From positions 62,001-126,000 of the forward strand of contig DXLO01000002.1 in assembly GCA_019414665.1 (NCBI GenBank): DNA of 64,000 nt, in the 5' to 3' direction. Source of the stretch: Bacteroides sp. Lineage in GTDB: Bacteria; Bacteroidota; Bacteroidia; Bacteroidales; Bacteroidaceae. This document shows, piece after piece, positions 1 through 10,400 of this stretch. The notes under the pieces were generated by a model. It saw only the letters and a program-made list of their open reading frames with translations. It was not told where the DNA came from and made no database searches. The first letter of the stretch is position 1; each line of letters starts with the position of its first letter. Both the position numbers and the translations under genes were made by a program.

Positions 1-813
1 GGCCCGGATACGGTCCAGTTCTGTCATGTCACGTACTTTCTTATTATTTATATAGATTACAGGAGAACCGCATCCCATTACATTGTATTCGCCGTTATGG
101 CCGGTGACGAAAGGAAGATGGGGCAACATTTCTGCGGCAGACCCCATTCGGGCCAGGGAAGTTCCTGCCACGTTGGCTTTTAGTCCGTTGGGACCCACTT
201 CTATCATGGGGCGTCGGGCGCTGATGGTTACTTCCTGCATCAGTTGGGTGTCGGGAAGCAGGTGAAACGTAAGAGTAGGGTGGTAAGGTTGCACTTCCGT
301 CTTATAGCCTATATAAGAAACCCGTATCAAGTAAGGTATCCCTTCTTCCGCTATCATCAGGAAACTTCCGTCTTCACGGGTGACACATCCGTTTACAAAG
401 GTGGAGTCGCCGGGAGTCAATAAGAGTACATTGGAGTAGGGCAGCGGTTCATTCTTTTCATTGGTTACTTGTCCTCGTATTTCGGTAATGCGTATGTCTC
501 TTCCCTTTTTCTGTATGGCGAAGTATTCTTCCCGTTCTTTACAAATGAAAGGAATGCCGTTCAGGACAGTGCCGATGGCTTCAAGTTCGGTTTTTTGCCG
601 GATGGAGGCTGTAACCCGGTAGCTTTCTGTTTCGTTATAGGAGAAGATAATATTCTTTCCGCCTTCCTTTTCGATTAGTTTAAGGGCGGCGGGAAGTGGT
701 TTGTCCTTTAATTCTATAGAGAATTGCCGGGGTGTTTGTGAATGAAGCGGAAGGATGATGCTGAATAATACGGTCATGATCCACGCTGTTTTCAAATAGC
801 CGTCTGATCTCAT
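1..813 (-). CDS. TonB-dependent outer-membrane receptor, 5' part only
   Basis: An open frame of 271 codons runs off the left edge of the window, so only the N-terminus is seen. Residues 1-26 form a signal peptide ending LPLHSQ. Residues 30-100 look like an STN (secretin/TonB short N-terminal) domain, about 110-190 form a carboxypeptidase-regulatory-like fold (GQVTNEKNEPLPYSNV, then YIGYKTE), and the plug begins near 195 (VTISARRP). This order is typical of the Bacteroidota outer-membrane beta-barrel receptors that are not classical SusC. An STN domain often means transcription is controlled through an anti-sigma/ECF partner, but none is visible here. The substrate is unknown. The start at 813 is chosen because it begins the signal peptide. 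There is no SusD partner on the visible side. Confidence 0.85.
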   Translation of the reverse strand, partial: MRSDGYLKTAWIMTVLFSIILPLHSQTPRQFSIELKDKPLPAALKLIEKEGGKNIIFSYNETESYRVTASIRQKTELEAIGTVLNGIPFICKEREEYFAIQKKGRDIRITEIRGQVTNEKNEPLPYSNVLLLTPGDSTFVNGCVTREDGSFLMIAEEGIPYLIRVSYIGYKTEVQPYHPTLTFHLLPDTQLMQEVTISARRPMIEVGPNGLKANVAGTSLARMGSAAEMLPHLPFVTGHNGEYNVMGCGSPVIYINNKKVRDMTELDRIRA

Positions 814-1150
814 TTTACTAGTGTTTAATTGTTCTTTATGAGTAATACAACCGAGGTTTGTAATCGGGTACGGTAAAATAAGGAAAAAGATTCGATGGGT
901 TGTCGGAATGGATTCCCGTGGTTGGTTCATGCGAAGGGAACGGATATAACTTTATGAAGAATTTATGAAGGATTGGAATAAGAATGGTTCATTGTAATGG
1001 CTTGAGGTTCAAAACATTGTCCGCGTATGAAGAATTTGAAGGAAAAAAGGTGGAAAATGTGTTTTGAAGAGATGGTTGGGGCAGATACTTGTGTGATACT
1101 TGTTTTATGAAAATTGTAGATGGCAGTAGCTATGAAGAACAGAGGGAATA
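814..1150. other. Intergenic region without a recognisable gene
   Basis: This stretch lies between the start of the receptor gene and the terminator of the beta-galactosidase gene. A 69-codon minus-strand frame starting at 1172 covers part of it, but its composition is unconvincing and it begins inside the terminator. No RNA gene or clear promoter box was recognised. Confidence 0.5.
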
Positions 1151-1190
1151 AAAACAAGGTGACTGAAAACAAATCCAGCCACCTTGTTTT
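1151..1190 (-). terminator. Rho-independent terminator of the beta-galactosidase gene
   Basis: An inverted repeat lies about 20 bases past the stop codon at 1209. Read on the minus strand, AAAACAAGGTGGCTG pairs with CAGTCACCTTGTTTT (one G-U pair) and is followed by TTTTTATT. The arms are 1176-1190 and 1151-1165. Confidence 0.8.
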
Positions 1191-1208
1191 TATTGTTTAA
1201 CCTGTGTT

Positions 1209-4200
1209 TTATTCTATCTCGACGCTATGTTTTACCGGAGTCAGGATGAAAGTAAATTCATAATCACCGTAGGGCAACATATATTGAGGCAACGGCAGAG
1301 CTCCCCAGCTGTTTACACAACCTAATCCCATCTGAGCCTTGTCGATGATCAGGTTGGTCAGGTCTGCTTTCTGTACTTCGGGCGAGTGACGCTGGTCTTT
1401 TTGTTCGCCATCATCCAGTGAACAGATGGTATAATGCAAAGCGGATGCAGAGAATGGAGCATCACCTACTACCTTCAGTCCGTTACCGCCGGCATTCAGT
1501 TGCTTCCACCAACGGATATCGGTCTTGGTTCCTGTTTCCTGCGGACGGATATAGGAGTAGAATTGTTCATCCACACTCTGGCGATAAATACCCAAGTCGG
1601 TGCTGTGGTTGCGGTCACTGTAGTTTTCTACCGGACCACGACCATAATATTCTACGGTTTCAAAACATTTAGGCATCTGCATTTGCATACCGAAGCGGAA
1701 CATCGGAGATACTTTGGCATTCTTGTCGGCTGTCATCTTTTGGGTCACTTTGATGGCTCCTTCGTTGTTGATGACATAAGTCAGATATAATTTGGCGGAA
1801 ACATTCTTCATGTCATATTCCGCATTCACTACTATCTGGTCATTTTCTGTCTTGGAATTCAAGGAAACCAGTTTCAATCCCGGGTTTTTCCATGCGGCAT
1901 ATCTGTTTTGCAGGCCGGCTCCCATATCATTGTCTGTCGGGGCACGCCAGAAGTTAGGGGTCAGGGCTGCGCCTTCTTTCAGCATTTCCGTTCCGTCCAC
2001 TGCATATTTGCTTAAGTAACCGTTCTGTTTGTTGAACTCGGCTACGAAGTTATTGCCTTTTACGATCAGATAATGATATTGGTTGTCGATGATTTGCGGA
2101 ACAACGGTGGCTACATTGGTCGTTTCCACGTTCTTCAAATCCATAGACGGTGCTTTGTAATCATTCAGTGTCAACTGATTCTTGGCGACGGTGAAACCTG
2201 CGGGCAGCAAACCTTCGCGGTTTTTCAGTTTGTAGGAAACGTTCAGCAACCATTCCTTGCAGGTGCAGGTCTTGCCGATATTCAACGTAATCTTGGCTGT
2301 TTCCTGAGGAGCGACTTTTAAATCATCCACGCGTCCGGTGCGGATTACTTTTCCATCTTTCAGTACTTGCCATTCCATATAGTAGGCGGACAGATCACGG
2401 AAGAAGTTCTCATTGAACACATTTACTTCCCCTTTGCTTAAATCGGCGGGAGTAGTCCAGATATTCTGGTAAAAGTGACCTACTTCATACATGTGCGGAT
2501 TAGGAACACGGTCGGGGCTGATCAAACCATTGTCACAGAAGTTGTTGTCAGAAGCGTCAAAGCGGTTGAAATCTCCTCCGTAAGCATAAATCATCACGCC
2601 GTCTTTTCCTTTCCAGCGGCAGGACTGGTCAACGAAATCCCAGATAAATCCACCTTGCAGATTCGGATATTTACGGATCAAATCCCAATATTCTTTGAAA
2701 CCACCCTGCGAGTTACCCATTGCATGGGCATATTCACACTGAATCAATGGTTTGGTAGCATCGGTACGTTGACCATATTTTTCCATGCCGTTATAATCAT
2801 AGTACATCGGACAGAAGATATCGGTATGTTCTTTCTGGCGTGCTTGTTCATATTGGCAGGCACGGCTGGGGTCTTCTGCTTTAATCCATTTATAGCATTG
2901 TTCGAAGTTGGGGCCGTCACCGGCTTCATTACCCAATGACCAGAAGATGATGCTCGGATGGTTGAATCCGCGTTGTACATTGCGCTGGTTACGTTCCAGA
3001 TGGGCTTTCTTATAAGAGGGGTTCTTGGCTAGCGTCTTGTCGCCGTAGCCCATACCGTGAGATTCTATATTGGCTTCGGCCACGACGTAAATACCATATT
3101 GGTCACATAAATCGTACCATAAGTTGTCATCCGGGTAGTGGCAGGTACGTACAGCGTTCAGGTTGAATTGCTTCATTATCTGGATATCCTGTAGCATACG
3201 TTCGGGAGATACTACATAGCCTCCATCCGGATCCATTTCGTGGCGGTCGGCCCCCTTGAACAGGACTGCCTTACCGTTAACCAAGATCTGGTCACCTTTC
3301 AATTCAATCTTGCGGAAACCTACTTTGACAGGAATCACTTCATTGCTGCCCTGCATGCTGGCACGCAAGGTATATAAATAAGGTGTTTCGGCACTCCACT
3401 TTTTGGGGTTCTCTACGTTCATGGTCACCAGACCGGATTTGTTGGCGGTAGCGGTTGCCACTTGCTTGCCTTGTGCATCTACCAGTTCCAAATCGACTTT
3501 ACCACTGCCTTTCAAATCCAGATTGACAGCCAGGCTGCCGTTTTGGTAAGCTGCGTCCAAGTCGGGAGTTACACGGATATCTTGAATGCGTTTTTTGTTG
3601 CGGGCATATAGATAGCAGTCACGTCCCACGCCGCTATACCGGAAGAAATCCTGATCTTCCAGATAGGTACCGTCGCACCAGCGGAATACTTGGAAGGCGA
3701 TCAGGTTTTTCTGACCCGGTTTTAAATATGGAGTCAGGTCAAATTCGGCTTCCAGTTTGCTGTCCTCGCTGTAGCCTACATAACGTCCGTTTACCCACAA
3801 ATACATATTGGAGGTAACCGAACCGAAATGGGCGATAATATCTTTTCCCTTCCATGAGGCGGGAACTACAATTTCACGGCGGTAAGAACCTACATGGTTA
3901 TTCTCTGTCGGCACTTCGGGAGGGTTGTTCTGGAACTGGTTACGCCAGGCATAGCCTACGTTCACATAAATAGGATCACCGTATCCGTTCAGTTCCCATA
4001 CGGCGGGAACTTGCAGGTCATCCCAGCCTTTGTCGTTGAAGCCGGTTTTCCAGAAATCAGTCGGACGGGAGTCTGCATCCTTTACCCAGTTGAACTTCCA
4101 GGTTCCGTTCAAAGTCATGTAGTTAGTTGATTGTTTTTTGTCTGCTTTCTTAGCTGCATCTGCATTCTCAAAAGCAAAGTAGTTCGTGTGCATCGGCGCA

Positions 4201-4304
4201 CGGTTTACCGCATTTATTTCCGGGTTGCGCCATTCTTGGAAGGTCTGTGCGCCTGCTGTAAGGGCGAGGACTGTGAACAGACCTGTCATAAGTTGTTTCT
4301 TCAT
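1209..4304 (-). CDS. Secreted GH2 beta-galactosidase, LacZ type
   Basis: The 1031-residue protein hydrolyses terminal beta-galactosides, probably in the periplasm or on the cell surface. A signal peptide (residues 1-20, ending TAGAQT) is followed by the GH2 sugar-binding jelly-roll, an Ig-like domain, the TIM barrel and a beta-galactosidase small-chain domain, as in E. coli LacZ (about 1024 residues). The acid/base Glu is E460 in SLGNEAG and the nucleophile is E524 in IQCEYAHAMGNS; both motifs are intact. It is transcribed alone, divergently from the K+ channel gene, with its own -7 box and terminator. Unlike cytoplasmic LacZ it is exported, which fits glycan trimming outside the cytoplasm. 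The natural glycan is not evident; host or plant galactosides are both possible. Confidence 0.95.
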   Translation of the reverse strand: MKKQLMTGLFTVLALTAGAQTFQEWRNPEINAVNRAPMHTNYFAFENADAAKKADKKQSTNYMTLNGTWKFNWVKDADSRPTDFWKTGFNDKGWDDLQVPAVWELNGYGDPIYVNVGYAWRNQFQNNPPEVPTENNHVGSYRREIVVPASWKGKDIIAHFGSVTSNMYLWVNGRYVGYSEDSKLEAEFDLTPYLKPGQKNLIAFQVFRWCDGTYLEDQDFFRYSGVGRDCYLYARNKKRIQDIRVTPDLDAAYQNGSLAVNLDLKGSGKVDLELVDAQGKQVATATANKSGLVTMNVENPKKWSAETPYLYTLRASMQGSNEVIPVKVGFRKIELKGDQILVNGKAVLFKGADRHEMDPDGGYVVSPERMLQDIQIMKQFNLNAVRTCHYPDDNLWYDLCDQYGIYVVAEANIESHGMGYGDKTLAKNPSYKKAHLERNQRNVQRGFNHPSIIFWSLGNEAGDGPNFEQCYKWIKAEDPSRACQYEQARQKEHTDIFCPMYYDYNGMEKYGQRTDATKPLIQCEYAHAMGNSQGGFKEYWDLIRKYPNLQGGFIWDFVDQSCRWKGKDGVMIYAYGGDFNRFDASDNNFCDNGLISPDRVPNPHMYEVGHFYQNIWTTPADLSKGEVNVFNENFFRDLSAYYMEWQVLKDGKVIRTGRVDDLKVAPQETAKITLNIGKTCTCKEWLLNVSYKLKNREGLLPAGFTVAKNQLTLNDYKAPSMDLKNVETTNVATVVPQIIDNQYHYLIVKGNNFVAEFNKQNGYLSKYAVDGTEMLKEGAALTPNFWRAPTDNDMGAGLQNRYAAWKNPGLKLVSLNSKTENDQIVVNAEYDMKNVSAKLYLTYVINNEGAIKVTQKMTADKNAKVSPMFRFGMQMQMPKCFETVEYYGRGPVENYSDRNHSTDLGIYRQSVDEQFYSYIRPQETGTKTDIRWWKQLNAGGNGLKVVGDAPFSASALHYTICSLDDGEQKDQRHSPEVQKADLTNLIIDKAQMGLGCVNSWGALPLPQYMLPYGDYEFTFILTPVKHSVEIE

Positions 4305-4327
4305 GCTATTATTTTATTGGTTTTGTG

Positions 4328-4335
4328 CAAATATA
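4328..4335 (-). promoter_or_regulatory. Bacteroides -7 box for the beta-galactosidase gene
   Basis: TATATTTG on the minus strand matches the Bacteroides TAnnTTTG consensus and lies 24 bases before the ATG. The upstream TTTG (-33) is not obvious, so the promoter may need an activator. Confidence 0.55.
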
Positions 4336-4419
4336 GTGAAAATAATAGTTACCGATGGGACATAAATCGGGCAATATTTGTTATAATTGTGAATGATTTG
4401 TGTTCTATCCTAAAAAATT

Positions 4420-5277
4420 ATGGCATTTCTGAGGCGTATTTGGAATAAATGGCAGAATTTACTGCATGATGAGAAATTAAAGCATAAAATATATGTGATT
4501 ATTTTTGAAAGCGACACACCGATGGGAAAGTTATTCGATGTGGCGTTGATAGGGTTCATTGTCTTGAGTATTCTGGTGGTTATTGCCGAGAGTATCAAGA
4601 GTTGGGATACCGTTATCGGGCCTTATCTGCGGGTGTCGGAGTATGTTTTTACTTTCTTTTTTACGTTAGAGTATATGTTGAGGCTTTATTGTTCTCCCCA
4701 ACCGCGGAAGTATGCTCTGAGTTTTTTCGGTATAGTGGATTTGCTGGCTACCTTACCTCTATATATAGGCTGGCTTTTCGGCACGGCACGTTATCTGCTG
4801 GTGATCCGCACTTTCCGGTTGATTCGTGTGTTCCGTATCTTTAAACTTTTCAATTATCTGAATGAAGGTAATTTCTTGTTGCGTTCCTTGGTGTTCAGCA
4901 GTCGGAAGATTATTGTTTTTTTCTTGTTTGTACTGATATTGGTGACTTCGATCGGTACATTGATGTATATGATTGAGGGACAGCGGCCGGGCACTTCTTT
5001 CAATAATATTCCGAATAGTATTTATTGGGCGATAGTGACGATGACGACGGTAGGTTATGGGGATATCACTCCGGAAACTCCGCTAGGGCGCTTCCTTTCG
5101 GCCATTGTAATGTTACTGGGCTATACCATCATTGCAGTCCCCACAGGAATTGTTTCTGCGTCTATGATCCAGGAACATAGACGCAGGGTGGCCCTGAAAT
5201 GTCCGCATTGTGGTAAGGACGGACATGAGGACGGGGCTGCTTATTGTAAATACTGTGGAGGAAAACTGGTAAATTGA
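4420..5277 (+). CDS. Voltage-gated-type potassium channel with C-terminal zinc ribbon
   Basis: This 285-residue inner-membrane protein belongs to the ion transport (voltage-gated K+ channel) family. Hydrophobic segments S1-S3 are followed by an arginine-rich S4 (IRTFRLIRVFRIFKLF, about residues 127-142), S5, a pore loop with the K+ selectivity filter TVGYGD at residues 210-215, and S6. The last 25 residues carry CPHCG and CKYCG, a rubredoxin-like zinc ribbon in the cytosolic tail. The S4 charges suggest voltage sensing and the ribbon could bind a metal or partner. It is flanked by a divergent beta-galactosidase and a convergent lytic transglycosylase, so it is probably transcribed alone. Confidence 0.92.
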   Translation: MAFLRRIWNKWQNLLHDEKLKHKIYVIIFESDTPMGKLFDVALIGFIVLSILVVIAESIKSWDTVIGPYLRVSEYVFTFFFTLEYMLRLYCSPQPRKYALSFFGIVDLLATLPLYIGWLFGTARYLLVIRTFRLIRVFRIFKLFNYLNEGNFLLRSLVFSSRKIIVFFLFVLILVTSIGTLMYMIEGQRPGTSFNNIPNSIYWAIVTMTTVGYGDITPETPLGRFLSAIVMLLGYTIIAVPTGIVSASMIQEHRRRVALKCPHCGKDGHEDGAAYCKYCGGKLVN

Positions 5278-5302
5278 TTATGGAATGCTGTATGATAGAA
5301 AG

Positions 5303-6322
5303 TTATTCTATCACCCATCGCTTATCATGCGCCACCGTCTTTTTCGGATCATAAGTCATTCCTTCTTTGGTAGGGATTTTTATCACGTAAGTCCGCCCGC
5401 TGTGGTTGGACAAGGATGTTTCCCGTAACCAGGGATTCATATTCTTTAATATGGCCAGATTGATTCCTTTGCTGCGTGCGAAACGTGCCAAGTCTGCAAT
5501 TCCTTTCGTCACAGTGATTTCCGTATAAGGAATAGGCGGATACAAATCCGATGCACGCAGGCGGAAACCGAAAGTAGTGGGGGCATTGAATAATTGTTTG
5601 GCGGCAAGAATGCGGTACACATACCGGGCAGTCTCTTCTACCAGTTGCAAATCCAACGAGTCGTCCACATCCTGTTTGGCCAGTTGGCTGGCAATGCGTG
5701 CCTGACCGGCATTGTAAGAGGCGGCGACAGCCACCCAGTCCTTATATTTTGCATACGCGTCTTTCAGATAGCGGCAGGCGGCACGGGTCGCTTTCTCAAT
5801 ATGGTAACGCTCGTCCACATTGTTGTTTACCTCCAATCCGTAATCCCGTCCCGTACCTTGCATGAATTGCCATAGTCCGGCAGCTCCGGCAGAAGAACGG
5901 GCGGTGGGATTCATATTACTTTCTATTACCATCAGGTACTTAAAATCATCAGGTATTCCGTTTTCTTTCAGTATGGGTTCTACAATGGGGAAATAGCGGT
6001 TGGCTTTTTTCAGCATTTGCAAGGAAGTACTGTGCATATAGGTGAATGCCAATAGTTCACGGTCCATACGCTCGTGGCGGTCAAAGCGGCTCAAATCAAT
6101 GGTTTTGCCACAGAACTCAATACTGGCGGGAACTTCGGGACTACTGTATTTCAATGCCGTAATACCTGAATCTTCCCGTATGATAGTGGTATCTTCCTGC
6201 TCCGTTTTTGGAGTAGCGCAACTGCTGCTTACTAAGGCCGGTGATGCAACTACAATGCAAAAGGCTGCCACAGCAGCCAGATTGATGGTTATTTTTCTCA
6301 TTTTTTCTTTATTCGTTTTCAT
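5303..6322 (-). CDS. Lytic transglycosylase, MltD/SLT family
   Basis: This enzyme cleaves peptidoglycan glycan strands, forming 1,6-anhydro-MurNAc ends. The SLT domain shows the catalytic Glu in VIESNMNP (residue 134 from this start), followed by SSAGAAGLWQFM and AASYNAGQ, all family hallmarks. The N-terminus has a hydrophobic export signal with a Cys in SSSCATP, possibly a lipoprotein site although the lipobox is imperfect. The C-terminus lacks a clear LysM repeat; the stretch TVTKGIADLARFARSKGIN is a related fold or a degenerate one. The start at 6322 lies within the end of the upstream AraC gene (14-base overlap); an ATG at 6301 gives a cleaner signal peptide and is a fair alternative. Co-transcription with the AraC regulator is likely. 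Confidence 0.9.
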   Translation of the reverse strand: MKTNKEKMRKITINLAAVAAFCIVVASPALVSSSCATPKTEQEDTTIIREDSGITALKYSSPEVPASIEFCGKTIDLSRFDRHERMDRELLAFTYMHSTSLQMLKKANRYFPIVEPILKENGIPDDFKYLMVIESNMNPTARSSAGAAGLWQFMQGTGRDYGLEVNNNVDERYHIEKATRAACRYLKDAYAKYKDWVAVAASYNAGQARIASQLAKQDVDDSLDLQLVEETARYVYRILAAKQLFNAPTTFGFRLRASDLYPPIPYTEITVTKGIADLARFARSKGINLAILKNMNPWLRETSLSNHSGRTYVIKIPTKEGMTYDPKKTVAHDKRWVIE

Positions 6323-7229
6323 TCTCTTTTTCTTTTCCGCCCCGTCCGAAGTTACGATATTCGGTAGGGGTGAAATTGGTACGCTTTTTAAATACCGAGA
6401 AAAAGTGTTCAGTAGAGGTATAATTCAATTCATAACATATCTCTTTCACTGACATGGAACTTTCAATCAACAGCTGCTTCGCTTTGCGCAGTTTCAGCTC
6501 TTGGAAATACTTGGCGGGCGCATAACCGGTGTATTCTTTGAATACTTTGCGGAACCAGGAATAACTGATTCCCAATTTCATGGCCAGTTCTTCCGGGTCT
6601 ATATCCTTGTACACATTTTCGTGCATGATGATTTTGGCACTTTCTATTTTTTGTGCCGCATTGTCCACCTCATAGCGTTTGTTCTGCGAGATAGCAAGTA
6701 CGGCTCCCATAATGTGTAAAACGATGCCGGACAAATATTGTTGCGCTGCGGTCTTGTCTGCTTCCGCTACTTCCAGTGCACGGGCAAAAAGACTGGCCAG
6801 TTCTTCATTGATACCGATATCCAGAATCTGGCTTTCTTTTGAGATAAAGCTGTTTTTTACCAGATTGTCTATAATCGGGCCTTCAAAACCGATGTAATAT
6901 TCGTTCCATCCTGTCTTTTGCAGCGGCGCATAGGTATGCCACTGTCCGGGAAACAGGAAAAGTATCTGCCCTTTGGATATGTCAACAGACGGGGTTGTGT
7001 CGCTGGCGAAAGTTCCTCGTCCTTTAGTGATATATACCAACTGATATTCATGCAGCACACGTCCTTTCTGGGCTGTGAAATAATAGGCGTCCGGGTGGTT
7101 GCGTGGTGGATAAACGCTTCCGGCCCTGATAGCCTGGAATCCGACGGTAGTCACCGACAAGCCGAAACGCTTGTCACGCTCATTGACAATTAGGTATTTA
7201 AAATCAGCGCCTTGGTCGTTGTAATGCAT
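6309..7229 (-). CDS. AraC-family transcriptional regulator with N-terminal cupin
   Basis: The 306-residue protein has an N-terminal AraC-type sugar-binding cupin (about residues 35-170, with HEYQLVYITKGRGTF and FLFPGQWHTY) and a C-terminal double helix-turn-helix (about 195-295). The second helix-turn-helix carries the family signature ending FSVFKKRTNFTPTEYR. It probably senses a small sugar in the cytoplasm. Its 3' end overlaps the lytic transglycosylase gene. The hybrid two-component gene starts divergently about 210 bases away. Targets are unknown; the beta-galactosidase and transglycosylase are nearby candidates. A good -7 box lies 36 bases upstream of the start. Confidence 0.93.
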   Translation of the reverse strand: MHYNDQGADFKYLIVNERDKRFGLSVTTVGFQAIRAGSVYPPRNHPDAYYFTAQKGRVLHEYQLVYITKGRGTFASDTTPSVDISKGQILFLFPGQWHTYAPLQKTGWNEYYIGFEGPIIDNLVKNSFISKESQILDIGINEELASLFARALEVAEADKTAAQQYLSGIVLHIMGAVLAISQNKRYEVDNAAQKIESAKIIMHENVYKDIDPEELAMKLGISYSWFRKVFKEYTGYAPAKYFQELKLRKAKQLLIESSMSVKEICYELNYTSTEHFFSVFKKRTNFTPTEYRNFGRGGKEKENENE

Positions 7230-7264
7230 GTTTCTCTGTTTTAAAATTAGGTCACACTTATCGG

Positions 7265-7272
7265 CAAATATA
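7265..7272 (-). promoter_or_regulatory. Bacteroides -7 box for the AraC regulator
   Basis: TATATTTG on the minus strand matches TAnnTTTG and lies 36 bases before the ATG at 7229. No strong -33 TTTG is visible upstream. Confidence 0.5.
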
Positions 7273-7440
7273 CAATTTTTTATCTTAACAGCCTCTAACC
7301 TTTTTGTTCTAAGTGTTTCTGGAGGTATAATTTTAGTTTCTTATGTATGCAAATGGGGGAAATTTAGAACAAATCTTATGGAATATTTGCTTAAAATGCT
7401 TTTTTTTGCGAATATTGCATCAAATCTTAAAGTTGAATCT

Positions 7441-10400
7441 ATGCACTTGGCACACCGTAACTGCGAATATATTCTTGGAGTAATATATCTTTTTGTTTTT
7501 CCTGTTTTGCTTTGGGCTGATAATAAGGTGAATACTTATCATTTTAAATCCATTTCCACTTCGGTGAACTTCCCTACCAATGAAGTCAGGAAGTTATTTC
7601 AGGATAGCCAGGGGTATATATGGATTTCGACCTACAATGGTCTCTTGCGTTACGATGGTTATTCTATTGTTGTATATAAACCCGATGGAGTGAATCATGG
7701 ACGTTCCATTGATAGTTTTGTGAATATGGTGGCCGAAGACAAGGAGAATAATTTGTGGATAGGTACGCACAATGGATTATACGTGTTGCATAAAGAAACG
7801 GATGAGATAGAGAAAATAATCAGTCCTTTGTTACAGGTAAGCAATGTAGAAAGTATCCTTTATGCAAGTAACGGAGATTTATGGGTGGGAAGCAACAAGG
7901 GATTGTTTCGCAGAAAAGCCGGCAGCCGTACTTTCGATTGTGAAAAAAACATGGATATAAAGTCTGTTGTCGAAGACCGGAAAGGTCAAATATGGATTGG
8001 TACTTGGGAACAGGGGCTGCTGCGTTATAGTCCTCAAGAGGAATTGTATTATACTTACGACGGGATTAACCCTGGTAATTCGGCGCATGTCATATTTCAG
8101 GATGAAGCCGGGAATATTTGGATCGGTACCTGGCGGTATGGACTGGTGAAACTCATTAATCCGTATGATTCGGAACATTTCTCATTTAAAACATTCCGGA
8201 ACATCAAGGGAAATTCTCATTCTCTGTTGGATAATATTATCTACGCCATTGCTCAGGATAAAAATTCCGGGAAGCTCTGGATCGGTTCACGCAGTGGGGT
8301 CAGTATTTTGGAAGATGAATCGGGAGACGGGAATTTTACCAATATTGTTCCGGGTAACCTTCAAGGAGATTTACCTTTTAATGAGGTGAACTCTCTGTTG
8401 TGCAGTAAAGACGGGCTGATGTGGCTGGGTATGTTGGGAGGAGGTGTTTGTACTGTAAATACAAATAAGTTCCGGTTTAATTATGATTCTTTGGAGGCTT
8501 TGCGTGAGCATTGCCCTACCAGCTCTGTCCGCAGTGTCTATCAGGAGGATAATGGGAATCTGTGGATGGGAATCATGGGATTCGGTCTGGTATTTTATGA
8601 TATGAAACAGCATACCATTGTTCCTTACCGCTCTCATCCTGTATTGAAGAATATGGGATATACATCGACGGTCAATGATATTATTTATCGTAAAAGGACA
8701 AATGAATTGTGTTTTGCCACTTGGGATGACGGAGTGTGGTTCTATAATGTCAAAGCCGGGAAAGCACACGTGATAAATACCGTTACCAATCCGGAGCTGA
8801 GTGATATTTGTATTTATTCTTTGTTGGAAGATTCGAAAGGGAATCTGTGGTTGGGGACACGTTCGGGAGTGTTTATCTTGGATACGGAATCAAGACTTCA
8901 TTCTTTGAATGAACTGGTGACTTTGACAAATCAGGCATTGCCCCAAATTTCTATTTTCAAAATGGCGGAAGATCAAGATGGCTTTATCTGGATAGCGACT
9001 AGTAATGAAGGGGTATGGCGGATAGATACATCCGGAGAAACATATAAGGTTAAGTTTTATACGCCTTCGGATGGTACATTATCCACTGTCGGGGCGATGA
9101 GTGTTTGTGTGGATGGATACAACAGAGTATGGGTGGGGTCGAATGGTAACGGACTCGATTTGTATGACCGGAAGAATGATCGTTTTGTTTCAGTCTTGAA
9201 TGATTATTTCCGGAATGGAGATGTTGTTTTCAGCATGCTGGAGGATGATGAGCATACTTTATGGCTTACTACCAATGCGGAAATGTATCACATTGATATA
9301 CCTTTGGACGGTGCTGCACCGAAAATACATACCTATACGGTAGATGATGGTTTGCAAGACCATATGTTTAACCGGAATTCTTGCTTCAAGGGTGCGGATG
9401 GGAAACTTTTCTTCGGAGGATTCCGTGGATTGAACAGTTTTTATCCTGATAAAATAGTTCAGGATACTGCCTATTCTCCGGTAGTAATTACAGATATAAA
9501 GGTACATAATGTATCGGTACGTACCTATCCTCTTTCCGTCAGAGAGGGGATTGCTGCAAACAGAGCTATTGATTTTATTGATAAAATTGTATTAGGATAC
9601 CGGGAGAATAATTTCAGTCTTGATTTTTCAATATTGAACTATATCAATCCTGAGTTGAACCGTTATTTATATCGGTTGGAGGGATATGACAAGGAATGGT
9701 TGTCCGTTGAGGCTGGACGTCGGTTTGCCTATTATAACAATCTTCCGGCAGGTACTTATACTTTTTGTGTAAAGGGAGCCAATCAGAATGGAATCTGGTC
9801 TCCGGATATGAAATGTCTGCGTATAACTATTCTTCCGCCGCCTTGGTTATCGTGGTGGGCTTATTGCCTTTATGTCTTGTTGTTCGTTTCATTGGCATGG
9901 TATACTTATCGGATTGTCAGAAACCGTATCCGGATGAAACAGGCCATAGAGATGGGGAAGATAGAACGGCAGAAAATGGAGGAAATCAATCATGCTAAAT
10001 TACAGTTCTTTCCCAATATCACTCATGAGTTGCTGACTCCGCTTTCTATTATATCGGCTTCGGTGGATGAACTGAAACAAGAAGTACCGGCAAGTTCGTC
10101 GGTTTGTTCTGTAATAGCTGATAATACTGTGCGGTTAATCCGGTTGATTCAGCAAATCTTAGAGTTCAGGAAAGTGGAGAATGGCAAGTTGCGGCTAAAA
10201 GTTTCGCATGGAAATGTCAGTATGTTCTTGAAAAAATCAGTGTCGGCTTTCGCTCCTTTGGTTAAAAAGCAGAAATTGTCCATACAATTTGATTTGTCTG
10301 AAGAATATTCGGGATATTTTGATGTGGATAAATTGGATAAAGTGGTGTACAATCTGCTTTCCAATGCCGCTAAATATACTCCTGAAGGAGGAACTATTGT

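Noticed and set aside
963..1172. 69-codon minus-strand ORF
   Set aside because: Starts inside the beta-galactosidase terminator and has no family or leader features beyond a hydrophobic run.
7228..7440. Longer N-terminus for the HTCS gene
   Set aside because: Overlaps the divergent AraC start and does not resemble the family; a signal peptide begins at 7441.
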